A stretch of DNA of 64,000 nucleotides from Candidatus Polarisedimenticolaceae bacterium. GTDB lineage: Bacteria > Acidobacteriota > Polarisedimenticolia > Polarisedimenticolales > DASRJG01. Positions 40,781-49,470 of this stretch are shown here, one piece after another (within the stretch, counting starts at the first letter, position 1; each line of letters starts with the position of its first letter). The translations under genes and the position numbers were made by a program. The notes beneath the pieces were generated by a model. It saw only the letters and a list, made by a program, of their open reading frames with translations. It was not told the origin of the DNA and did no database searches. The DNA lies in contig DASUCV010000022.1 in the NCBI GenBank assembly GCA_036275915.1, positions 464,304-528,303 of the forward strand. Direction: 5' to 3'.

Positions 40781-41107
40781 TTGGCTCCAGCCCGGTGTTG
40801 GCGGGCGCGACGCCGCTGGGCTAACGCTGTTGAAAACGCAGCCCCGCCAGCTATGAAGCACACCGCTGCACCCCCGAGAGCACCAACGCCACGGTCCCAA
40901 AGCATGTAAATTGCGAATCCGCAGAACGTCGTCGCCGTCAGCTTAAGGACAAATGGTGACAGTAGGAACCTCGCCCACGCCTCGATCCGTTGCCTCCACT
41001 CGGCGGCCTCGGCCGGCGCCGTCTGACCGGATTGTTCGAGTAGCTCGAAGCGCCGGCCAGACCTCATCGTCGCGCAGGATCTGAGCGAGTTCGTCCATCG
41101 GGCTCAT
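40768..41107 (-). pseudogene. Small membrane protein, probably frameshifted
   Basis: From the ATG at 41107 the frame reads MSPMDELAQILRDDE and then degenerates, while a second frame from about 41067 continues RSGRRFELLEQSGQTAPAEA and two membrane helices (LLSPFVLKLTATTFCGFAIY, GALGGAAVCFIAGGAAFSTA). Joined, they give a natural 110-aa protein. A single-base indel near 41065 would explain it. Function unknown. Confidence 0.45.
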
Positions 41108-41719
41108 GTGGAAAGTCTACGGCGAGCCGCTGACCTCGACAGGATTCAGCGGCGAATGCGGTTGCGATTGCGCAAACCGGTTCTTACAGAACCTCTAAAC
41201 GTTGTTGCCATTTCACAACGCTGTTATCAAATATTGCTTGCATCCATCGTCGGACGCGCGAATAAGCACGCGCAAGGGCAACTGCGGGTGCGGGTTCGGC
41301 GAAGACCCTACGCAGCGCGAGCAGGAGTCTGGCCACGCCGCTTCTTCAGCCAGTGTTCAACGAAGGAAACACGGCATTCGGCCCCGCTGCGCGATTTGGC
41401 ATTGAGAGGGAGGCCTGACTATCGGCGATCGCGCCTTTCTGCGAATTGCGCCGGACCAATTTCCAGTCCCATCACGTACAGGGCCGTCCGACGCCTCCTT
41501 CCACAAGAGTGTTGCGGACCTACAGCGTCTCGTCCGGCGGACCCGGACCACACCGATCCCCTCCAGTCTGGTTTTGACAAGCTAGGTGCTTCCGAGCCCC
41601 AAAGAGTTCCTGCTCAGCCCGGCCAACCCTGCTCACTCGAGATGTTGCAACCTCGCTTGCCTGCATTTCTTGAGGACCGGTGAGAGCACTACGTATCGTT
41701 GGTGTCGGTTCATCAATCT
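41108..41719. other. Gene-free stretch
   Basis: About 600 bp with no supported gene. A 191-codon plus-strand frame has no ribosome site and a composition like shadow frames. An inverted repeat CGTTGT-N9-ACAACG lies at about 41210-41230. Confidence 0.4.
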
Positions 41720-42883
41720 TCAATCCGTACGCACGACTTCAAGGAATCCGCTGTCGACGAGCAGCTCGACCAAGCGCTTTACCGAGTCTCGCGCTTCCCC
41801 GACGACGCTCTCCAAACAGTCTTCCAGCTTGAACTCGCGGGACTGTCCCGAAACCCAGCGACAAAGCGGAAGGAGTCTGATTGGCACCTGAACGGCATCC
41901 CGTCGCCCATCCGAGGTGCCTATGGTGATCACCACATCATCACCCTTGTTTCCTTCCACGCGCCACTGTGCGCGAAATGCGCGCCGAAACGCAACTCTAT
42001 CCGTGAGCCTCTTCGCCAGACTCGGACTGATCTTCTTCCGTGTCTGCGCGAAAGTGATGCTGACGAGCTCCTCGCGCAACAGTTTCCAATACGCTTCAGC
42101 CTCCTGACTCCGGTAATGAGCAGTCTTGCGCCATTCTGGAAAACGCATGAGGTGGCGGCGCAGATCTTCCGTGATTACGTCGGCCCACGGGTTTGGCTTC
42201 ACCAGTAAATTCAACGAGATTGATGGCGCGATCGTCGTTGTGGAATGCCAGTAACCTCGAGGAACGTACAATACGGAACCGGGTACAAGTTGGACGTGTT
42301 TCCATTCGGTCGGTGGCATGGGTCGCTCTGGCATGAATCCGCCTTGAAGTTCTTCGTAACCTTCTTTCAGCGCACCGGCAACCACGTTTTCATCGGACAC
42401 CTTCCATTCCTTGACCCCCTGCAGCTGTATCGTGAAATTATCGTTCTGGTCCCAGTGCGGCGGAACGCCGCCATGATTGGATACGTACACTCCCGGGATA
42501 ACTGCCCGCCCAACAACCTTCAACTGCTTTCCAAGCCGATTCGCCGAGTCGGCTAACGGTCCGGCGAATCGCATCTGCAAGGTGGCCTCCGCGTGCTCCA
42601 ACAGCACGAGTGCCTGACCAATCGAAATTGAACTAAGGACATGCCTGCCGAGTATCGCAAGAACTGCGCCGCATTGTGCCGCGATATTGCGGATGTCCGT
42701 TCCGCCGATCTCCCGGGTGATTGCTCGAACACGGAGGGCGGACGCGTGTGACTGGAAGACACGCTTCTGCCAATAACGTTGCAGAAAAGTCGTAGGTGAT
42801 ATCGGCCAGACCAGACGACCGAGGTCGACAGCTATTTGCGGCGCGGCACGTCGCGCGGTACCTGACTTCACATGCGCGGGCAT
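41720..42883 (-). CDS. JmjC-domain 2-oxoglutarate oxygenase 1
   Basis: Protein of 387 aa with a JmjC/cupin core: metal ligands in PPHWDQNDNFTIQLQG (His143, Asp145) and VLYVPRGYWHSTT (His213), preceded by GVYVSNHGG. Bacterial enzymes of this type hydroxylate side chains of proteins and ribosomally made peptides using Fe(II) and 2-oxoglutarate. The C-terminal winged-helix-like region (KLEDCLESVVGEARDSVKRL) is typical of the ROXA/YcfD group. It is divergent from a second JmjC gene 102 bp away and close to the lanthipeptide operon. Confidence 0.88.
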   Translation of the reverse strand: MPAHVKSGTARRAAPQIAVDLGRLVWPISPTTFLQRYWQKRVFQSHASALRVRAITREIGGTDIRNIAAQCGAVLAILGRHVLSSISIGQALVLLEHAEATLQMRFAGPLADSANRLGKQLKVVGRAVIPGVYVSNHGGVPPHWDQNDNFTIQLQGVKEWKVSDENVVAGALKEGYEELQGGFMPERPMPPTEWKHVQLVPGSVLYVPRGYWHSTTTIAPSISLNLLVKPNPWADVITEDLRRHLMRFPEWRKTAHYRSQEAEAYWKLLREELVSITFAQTRKKISPSLAKRLTDRVAFRRAFRAQWRVEGNKGDDVVITIGTSDGRRDAVQVPIRLLPLCRWVSGQSREFKLEDCLESVVGEARDSVKRLVELLVDSGFLEVVRTD

Positions 42884-42985
42884 TCGCGTGTAGTATATGC
42901 ATGAAGAAGAGCGTTCGGTTCCTCATTGTGGGCTGGAGTAGGGATGCCCCGCGTGCGTGCCGACAGTTAATAGGCCCCACAAGAA

Positions 42986-44203
42986 ATGGAAGAACGAACA
43001 CTAGGCAGCCCGAGCGACCTCTTACCGGTACTTCGCTTGTCCCATCTTATCTCGCCGCTCGCAACCGCGGAATTCTGGCGCACATATTGGCTGACTGGGA
43101 CTCCTTTCCTATCTGAGCCTTGCCAAGATGCCTTGGCGTGCTTTCGTAACATCAAGGCCTTCGCCGACGTCCGCGAGTTGACCTCGGCTCTGAAGAGTGA
43201 TGTCACCCTTTTCGGTCCGAGGCAATTCCGCGGCACCATCCGGCCGGATCAGGCTTTTGAGTTCATGAATCAAGGGTTTACGCTCTACATGGTTGGCGTC
43301 GAAAGAGACGTACCCGAGACCAAGGCGGCGCTTCGTTCTCTCGCTGATGACCTCGGCATTCCGGAATGGGCGATCAGTGTGGAGGCATTCGCAGCTGTGA
43401 AGGGCTCGATCTCGAGCTTTCATTACGACCACGACGTGAATTTCCAAATCCTACTCCACGGTATGAAGCGCTGGTGGCTCGCACCCAATCAACACATTCG
43501 AAATCCAATCTTCCCCTACCATCCCCGCCGAGCATCAGATGGCGGCGTGACGGGATTCGTCGAAGAAGCTTTTGCTCGAGACCCGTTGGTACCAACCTGT
43601 AGGCTCGAGCAAATGTGCGAAATGACCGCGGAAGAAGGGACTAGTTTGTTTCTGCCAAGAGGGCATTGGCATGAGACAGAAGCCATGGATCGTTGCTTTG
43701 GCGTCAACATCGTCTTGAAAGGAACGAAGTGGTATGACGGAATCGCGCGTGCCCTAAGCCTACGATTGCAGGCGTTGGAAGAGTTTCGAGCGTACGCGCA
43801 CGGGGTCATGAACGCAGATCCAGACATCGGTGGGACGCCGCGGGCGGAGTTCGATTCGCTGAAGGTTCGCGCTGCTGAAGTCTTACGCGAACTAACGCCT
43901 GCGGAAATCGTCCTGGCTGGCCAGTCGTTCACAATGCGCTGGACAGCAAGGGCGCAAGATCGGTCCATACGAACTGGCGGTGATAGTTGGTATCTTATCA
44001 TGCCTCTTGTTACTGAAGAGCCAATCGAACTGGACGAGCACACAGGACCGTTTCTTGCTGCGCTGACCCGTCTCAACTCCGCATTCCGTTGGGAGCACGC
44101 GCTAAGACTTGCTGGGGGAATGGACGTTGTCGGAGTGCGTAACGCCTTGGAAGAGTTGGTCGGACTCGGTGCACTGGAGTACTTGAGCACCCGATCGGGT
44201 TAG
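42986..44203 (+). CDS. JmjC-domain 2-oxoglutarate oxygenase 2
   Basis: Protein of 405 aa, same architecture as the divergent neighbour: SSFHYDHDVNFQILLHGMKR (His146, Asp148) and SLFLPRGHWHETEA (His229), with a C-terminal helical domain (VRNALEELVGLGALEYL). Fe(II)- and 2-oxoglutarate-dependent hydroxylation of a protein or peptide is expected. It ends convergently with the permease gene at the 3' end of the lanthipeptide operon, so it may tailor the lanthipeptide. Confidence 0.87.
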   Translation: MEERTLGSPSDLLPVLRLSHLISPLATAEFWRTYWLTGTPFLSEPCQDALACFRNIKAFADVRELTSALKSDVTLFGPRQFRGTIRPDQAFEFMNQGFTLYMVGVERDVPETKAALRSLADDLGIPEWAISVEAFAAVKGSISSFHYDHDVNFQILLHGMKRWWLAPNQHIRNPIFPYHPRRASDGGVTGFVEEAFARDPLVPTCRLEQMCEMTAEEGTSLFLPRGHWHETEAMDRCFGVNIVLKGTKWYDGIARALSLRLQALEEFRAYAHGVMNADPDIGGTPRAEFDSLKVRAAEVLRELTPAEIVLAGQSFTMRWTARAQDRSIRTGGDSWYLIMPLVTEEPIELDEHTGPFLAALTRLNSAFRWEHALRLAGGMDVVGVRNALEELVGLGALEYLSTRSG

Positions 44204-44240
44204 CGAGCTGATGCCCCGAGGTTCATCGGGCGCCGGGCGG

Positions 44241-45461
44241 TTACACTGCCGCCTTCACTGCCGTAGCGGCATCGAGTCTGGAAGCCTTCATTGCCGGCGC
44301 GATCCCGCATGCAACTCCGACGACGATTGCAGAGATCGTCGCTATCGCGGCCGTGACGAGAGGGAACACCCTAGGCCACCCACTGAGTTCGCAAACTAGC
44401 CAGGTCGCGCACAAGCCGAGTACCGCCCCGGTCAATCCGCCAATCCCGGTGATTACGGCCGACTCGAATACGAACTGACGGAGCACTGTCATCCGCGTGG
44501 CGCCGACCGCTCGACGAAGGCCAATCTCGCGCACTCGCTGTCGAACCGCCAACCACATGGTCGCAAATACTCCAACGACACCTATCGGGAGGGTGACGAC
44601 TGCGATACCCGCTGTAAGACGACGGAGAGCACCTCCGATCCCGCGTTCAGCTCGAATCAACTCCGAACGATTTTGCAGCACGAAATCATCGGGGTGATTT
44701 GTGGCTAGCTCGTGAGTGCGGCGAAGCACGGTCGTCACACGTCTTTCGACCTCACTCGTTTCCTCCGGGCTCCGAGACTGCACGTAGATGCTATCGAGCA
44801 TGATCTGTCCCGAGAGTCTTGCCACCATTGAGCGGAATGGTACAAACACTAGGCGGTCGAAATCGCGTCCCATGAGGCTCTGTTCATGCACACCCGCGAT
44901 TCCGACAACGATGAATGGAACTCCCGCAATATCGACTGTGGTTCCCACCGGTGGATCAGAAGAATACAACTCCGTGGTCGCTCGCTTTCCGAGAATGGTC
45001 ACGGGCGCAGAGTCGTTCGAGTCTGTCTCCGTGAGGGCGCGCCCTTCCGACAAAGTGATCCTCTCGGCACGAAAGAATAGCGGCTCAATACCAAGGACGG
45101 ACATGGAGACTCCGTGCCGACCATGTTTGACTAGTTGGGTGGTTTCTACGAGAGGCGAGACGCCAGCGATGGTTGCGACTTCATTCCGAATGGCCTCAAC
45201 GTCACGCATTGTCAGTGATTTCGGGGCCGCAACAGAGCCATGTCGGTCTCTCGGCACGTATCTGGCATTTTGTACCACCACCACACTCGCGTCGTTACCG
45301 CGGAGTCTTGCCCTGAGATCAAGTTGCGCGGCAGTGCCGGTTCCGATCATTAGCTCCAAGGCAAGGACGCCCACGGCAATTGCGACGCATGCGGGCACAG
45401 TGCGAATGGGGTTCGCGAGTAGAAGCCGGATAGATAGCGATGCGATTCGAAACTGCTGCAC
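44241..45461 (-). CDS. FtsX/MacB-type ABC permease
   Basis: Protein of 406 aa: one N-terminal helix (CVAIAVGVLALELMIG), a large periplasmic domain (about 45-270) and three C-terminal helices in the FtsX domain, with the cytoplasmic motif RQRVREIGLRRAVGATRMTV. It is the last gene of the lanthipeptide operon, 22 bp after its ATPase. With that ATPase and the adaptor it forms a MacAB-like tripartite exporter, plausible as a self-protection or export pump. Confidence 0.9.
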   Translation of the reverse strand: MQQFRIASLSIRLLLANPIRTVPACVAIAVGVLALELMIGTGTAAQLDLRARLRGNDASVVVVQNARYVPRDRHGSVAAPKSLTMRDVEAIRNEVATIAGVSPLVETTQLVKHGRHGVSMSVLGIEPLFFRAERITLSEGRALTETDSNDSAPVTILGKRATTELYSSDPPVGTTVDIAGVPFIVVGIAGVHEQSLMGRDFDRLVFVPFRSMVARLSGQIMLDSIYVQSRSPEETSEVERRVTTVLRRTHELATNHPDDFVLQNRSELIRAERGIGGALRRLTAGIAVVTLPIGVVGVFATMWLAVRQRVREIGLRRAVGATRMTVLRQFVFESAVITGIGGLTGAVLGLCATWLVCELSGWPRVFPLVTAAIATISAIVVGVACGIAPAMKASRLDAATAVKAAV

Positions 45462-45483
45462 GGCTAGGGCGCGACCTGAGTGG

Positions 45484-46164
45484 CTAATTGCTTCGATTCT
45501 CGTCGGAAGCGATCACGCCGCTCTCGAGGCGAATGATACGCGGCGCACGTCGTGCGACGGCAGCGTCATGCGTTACGAGGACAATCGTGCGACCCGCAGT
45601 GTGAAGCTCGTCGAACGCGTCCATGATTCCCTCGGCTGAATTGGCGTCCAAATTGCCCGTTGGTTCGTCGGCAAGAATCAGCGGAGGATCATTGATCAAT
45701 GCGCGCGCGATCGCAATACGTTGTTGTTGGCCGCCTGACATTTGTGGCGGCTTGAAATTGATCCTATCAGCGAGGCCGACTTGTCCAAGAAGATTCACTG
45801 CGCGACGTCGGGCGTCGTCGGGGTAATGACCTGAGTAAAGTAGAGGAAGGAGAACGTTTTCCACCGCGCTGACATCGTCGAGCAGATTGAACAGCTGAAA
45901 CACGAAGCCCATTCGCTGATTCCTGATTCGCGAAGCGGCGGCGTCGGAGAGGCTGGTCACGTCTTCGTTCTCAAAGCTATACGCCCCCGCGGTGGGGCGA
46001 TCAAGCAACCCAATGATGTTCATGAGAGTGGTTTTCCCGGTACCCGATGACCCCATGATCGCAACGTAGTCACCGCTGTTTACGTCCAAACTTACACCTC
46101 GAAGTATTCGGTGAGTGCGAGATCCATCGACGAAGTGTTTTTCGACACCGACCAGTCGTATCAC
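45484..46164 (-). CDS. MacB/LolD-type ABC ATPase
   Basis: Protein of 226 aa from a GTG that overlaps the adaptor stop (GTGA). Walker [22 protein letters not shown]-loop FVFQLFNLL, signature [16 protein letters not shown], Walker [13 protein letters not shown]. These are all typical of MacB- and LolD-like ATPases. It energises the adjacent FtsX-type permease, and possibly the second one at 52642, which has no ATPase of its own. Confidence 0.93.
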   Translation of the reverse strand: MIRLVGVEKHFVDGSRTHRILRGVSLDVNSGDYVAIMGSSGTGKTTLMNIIGLLDRPTAGAYSFENEDVTSLSDAAASRIRNQRMGFVFQLFNLLDDVSAVENVLLPLLYSGHYPDDARRRAVNLLGQVGLADRINFKPPQMSGGQQQRIAIARALINDPPLILADEPTGNLDANSAEGIMDAFDELHTAGRTIVLVTHDAAVARRAPRIIRLESGVIASDENRSN

Positions 46165-47234
46165 CGCTGCTCCACTCCCCCCCGGGGTAATGCAACTACT
46201 TCTCCCGCTGACAGCCCCGCTTTGATTTCGACTTGAGTTCCCCTGATCTCGCCGACCGAGACATCTCGCCTCGATATCCCCTGTTCAGACAGGATTGACA
46301 CGAATGTCCTCCCATCTTCGTCCCGTTGGATCGCACTCGTAGGCAGGCTGAGCACTTGACGGTTCTCACCGACGACAATGGATGCAACAACGCTCATTTC
46401 GGGTCGGAGGGACGAGAGATAATCCTCGTCAAGGCCGATCAGTACGACGTAGTGCAAGACGCTTTGCCGAAGTTCCGTTTGAGGTGTAACCGCGATAACG
46501 TGTCCCTTGAAGCTTTTACCAGGAAATGCGTCGGTCGCAATAGTTGCGGATTGCCCGACGAGAATCCGGCCGATGTCGACTTCGTCTATGAAGGCCTCCA
46601 CATTTAGGCGTGAGAGATCCATTATCGTCACAAGACTCGGGACCGCGAAACTCGCGGCAACCGTCTCCCCTTGACGCGTCCCGACGGATGTCACAGTGCC
46701 GGCAATCGGCGCCGTTATCGTGGCGTATGACAGTTCGACCTCGGCTCGGCGCAGCTGGCTCTCCGAACGTCGCACAGCCGCCTGTGCAACAACTTCCTGC
46801 ACCTCCGCCTCTTCTAGCGCCGCTTGCGACGTCAAATGCTCGCCGGACAACTGCCTCAGCCGCCGAGCAGACGCGATTGCGAGGGACAGCTCTGCGCGAG
46901 CCTCATCTAATGCTGCCCGCGCTTCCTCCACCGCGACCTCAAGCTCTGTCCGATCAAGTTCAGCGAGCAATTCCCCTTTCCGAACACTGTCGCCTACCTT
47001 CACATACAGTCGCGTTAGAATGCCGGAGATTCGCGGGCCCACTCGGATCTCGGCGCCGACCTGGGGGCGCACCTTACCTCCGGCCACGATCTCGGGTCGC
47101 ATCGCAAGTGTAGATACGCGGACGGATTCCTGCGGCGGGCGTGGATCTTGTCCCACGCATCCCCCCATAACCATCATGGCCATGCAGACGCATTCTCTGC
47201 ACCAACGAACTTGTCGACGGGCCGAGCCAATCAC
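46161..47234 (-). CDS. MacA/HlyD-type periplasmic adaptor lipoprotein
   Basis: Protein of 357 aa from a GTG overlapping the LanT stop (GTGA). Lipoprotein signal (MAMMVMGGC), beta-barrel and lipoyl half-motifs (VGPRISGILTRLYVKVGDSV and APIAGTVTSVGTRQGE), and a coiled-coil hairpin between (about 90-160, Ala/Glu/Arg-rich). It fits a MacA-like adaptor linking inner-membrane pump and outer-membrane duct. No outer-membrane TolC gene is present, so a shared one would be needed. Confidence 0.9.
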   Translation of the reverse strand: MIGSARRQVRWCRECVCMAMMVMGGCVGQDPRPPQESVRVSTLAMRPEIVAGGKVRPQVGAEIRVGPRISGILTRLYVKVGDSVRKGELLAELDRTELEVAVEEARAALDEARAELSLAIASARRLRQLSGEHLTSQAALEEAEVQEVVAQAAVRRSESQLRRAEVELSYATITAPIAGTVTSVGTRQGETVAASFAVPSLVTIMDLSRLNVEAFIDEVDIGRILVGQSATIATDAFPGKSFKGHVIAVTPQTELRQSVLHYVVLIGLDEDYLSSLRPEMSVVASIVVGENRQVLSLPTSAIQRDEDGRTFVSILSEQGISRRDVSVGEIRGTQVEIKAGLSAGEVVALPRGGVEQR

Positions 47235-49459
47235 GCGCAATGGGAGGACTCGGAGAGACTGAAATAGACGCCGCCAGACGCCATCAATTCTTCGTGTGTT
47301 CCCTCCTCGACCACCCGCCCACGATCCAGCACCACTATTCGGTTCACTCCTCTGAGAGCGGCCAGCGCGTGAGTGATGAGGATGCGCGTGGAGCCGAGAG
47401 CCTCGAAATGTCTGTGCACGAGTTCCGTCGCATCGAGATCCAACTCGCTCGTGGCCTCGTCAAGTATCAAGATTCGTCGATCTCCGAGAAATGAACGTGC
47501 AATAGCCAATCTCTGTCGCTGCCCGCCCGAGATGTTACTTGCGGCCTCGGACAGCCGCGAATCGTACCCGAGCGGCATAGCCTCGATAACCTCCGCTATG
47601 CCCGCCGCCCTGGCGGCACGTTGAACTTCTAATAGAGAAGCTTCCGGATTGGTAAACGCAATGTTCTCTCGAATCGAGCTAGAAAACACGAAATCGGACT
47701 GGAGTACCACTCCAATCTGCCGGCGAACGAGTCGTAGATCAAGGGTCGATAGATCCTTGCCATCATAAAGGATGCGACCCGATCGCGGCTGTTGCAATCC
47801 CAGCAGGAGCCTAGCTAGAGTGCTCTTTCCCGCACCAGAACGGCCGACAATCGCGATCGACTCGCCCGGCCTGACTTCAAGATTGATATCTGTCAGAACG
47901 TCCGGCCCGTTATCGAAGCGAAAACTTACGTGATCGACTTGGATGTTGCCAGAGAGCGTCCCGGGGTCCACTCGCTCACTTGCCCGCTGTTCCGGCGCCT
48001 CCGCGAACACTTCTTCGAGACGACTCAGGTGCGTACCAACGAGCTGGAGACGCTGCGCATTCGCAACCAGCGACGCGACCGGCGACAGAAATGCTGCCGC
48101 GAGCGCAGCGAACCCCAACATCTTCCCAAGCGCCAGCGATCCTTCTACGACGAGCACGGAACCGAGAACAAGTAGACTCAGTGGAGTGATCACATTAATC
48201 GCGGACGCCAGTGTCGAATAAATCACGCTCTTCCGCTGACGGAGCACAGAGGCGTTCAACTGCGATCGGAAGAGTTCTCGCCAGCGAAGTAACACTCGGT
48301 CTTCCGCGCCAAACGCTTTGATCGTCTCGATTCCGCGGAGAATTTCAACGACGTAGCTCTGAGTGGAGGCCTGCGCGGCAATCTCCGCCGCGAAGAGCTG
48401 CCTTAGTACGCGACTTCCAAGGAGAACAATTGCTGCCTGTAATGCCGCCAACCCAAGGGTGATCCACGCTAGGCTGACGTTTGCCAACATCATTACGGCG
48501 AGGTAAACCAGAAGAAGACTTCCGTCGAGAACCACGGAGATGAGTTGCTGCGACAGCGCCTCCCTCAATACGACGTTGCTCGCCAATCGCACCAGGAGGT
48601 CTCCGCTTGAACGTAGCTGGAAAAACCGGAACGGCAGGCGAAGGAGATGATTGACAAACGACTCCATCATTGCGTCGTCCAGCCGAGCCTGAAGCGCCAC
48701 CAACAAGTGATTCCGAACCACAGAGACGACCACATAGCACGTAAGGAATGCGATGAGTCCCCCCATCAGGCTCGGAAACGAAATGACTTCGGCATTGGGT
48801 ACGAGATGATCAACTACCAGCGCGGTGAGAATCGGCAATGCAAAGCCGAACACTTGCATCACGGTCGACAAGCAAACGATGGACGCTAGTGATCGCCACG
48901 CCTTGATTGCGAGCTTCAGGTACCGGTCGTACCCATGCCGGGCACTCGCTACTCTCTCTGGCGGTTCTATCTGTTCAAACGCCAGTATGACGCCTGTAAA
49001 CCTCTCATTCATCTCGCGTTTTGTAATCACACGTCGCCCGGCGCCGGGATCGATGATCTCAAAGCGCCCGCGACTACGTGGGGCAACGAATACTACGAAG
49101 TGTTCAAACCCCCAATGAAGAATCACCGGGGTCCGAACGCTCGAAAGGTCATCCAACTCGCATCGGTAGCCTTCCCCGCTCAGCCCGAACCGTGACGCGG
49201 CCTCGACTAGTTGTTGGGCGGTCGTACCACGATCGGCCACTCCCAGCGTGGACCGTAGCCTGGAGAGTGGAACGTCTTGGCCGAATGACCCGAGAATCAT
49301 TGCTACACAAGCGGTTCCACACTCCGAGGCGGTGGATTGAAGAATGACCGGTACTTTGAGTCTGCGCCGATACTGTCCGAGTGGAGGAATCGCGCGAGAG
49401 GCACGACCCCGCTTGTAGGCGTCAATCGCCTGATTCCTGAAAAGGTTCTGCCTCATCAC
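47231..49459 (-). CDS. lanT: C39-peptidase ABC exporter (LanT-like)
   Basis: Protein of 742 aa. The N-terminal C39 protease domain (about 35-160) has LQSTASECGTACVAMI (Cys47), HWGFEHFVVF (His120) and IIDPGAG (Asp137). Then a six-helix exporter domain and an ABC domain with Walker A GRSGAGKSTLARLL, signature NISGGQRQRLAIARSFL and Walker B ILILDEATSELDLD. The peptidase cleaves leaders after a double Gly, exactly as in the precursor at 55406 (VVGG). It follows LanB by 11 bp. Confidence 0.95.
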   Translation of the reverse strand: MMRQNLFRNQAIDAYKRGRASRAIPPLGQYRRRLKVPVILQSTASECGTACVAMILGSFGQDVPLSRLRSTLGVADRGTTAQQLVEAASRFGLSGEGYRCELDDLSSVRTPVILHWGFEHFVVFVAPRSRGRFEIIDPGAGRRVITKREMNERFTGVILAFEQIEPPERVASARHGYDRYLKLAIKAWRSLASIVCLSTVMQVFGFALPILTALVVDHLVPNAEVISFPSLMGGLIAFLTCYVVVSVVRNHLLVALQARLDDAMMESFVNHLLRLPFRFFQLRSSGDLLVRLASNVVLREALSQQLISVVLDGSLLLVYLAVMMLANVSLAWITLGLAALQAAIVLLGSRVLRQLFAAEIAAQASTQSYVVEILRGIETIKAFGAEDRVLLRWRELFRSQLNASVLRQRKSVIYSTLASAINVITPLSLLVLGSVLVVEGSLALGKMLGFAALAAAFLSPVASLVANAQRLQLVGTHLSRLEEVFAEAPEQRASERVDPGTLSGNIQVDHVSFRFDNGPDVLTDINLEVRPGESIAIVGRSGAGKSTLARLLLGLQQPRSGRILYDGKDLSTLDLRLVRRQIGVVLQSDFVFSSSIRENIAFTNPEASLLEVQRAARAAGIAEVIEAMPLGYDSRLSEAASNISGGQRQRLAIARSFLGDRRILILDEATSELDLDATELVHRHFEALGSTRILITHALAALRGVNRIVVLDRGRVVEEGTHEELMASGGVYFSLSESSHCA

Positions 49460-49470
49460 GGTTTCCAGCT

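Noticed and set aside
41108..41683. 191-codon plus-strand frame in the gap before the JmjC genes
   Set aside because: No ribosome site, Arg/Ser/Pro-rich and no motif; treated as non-coding.
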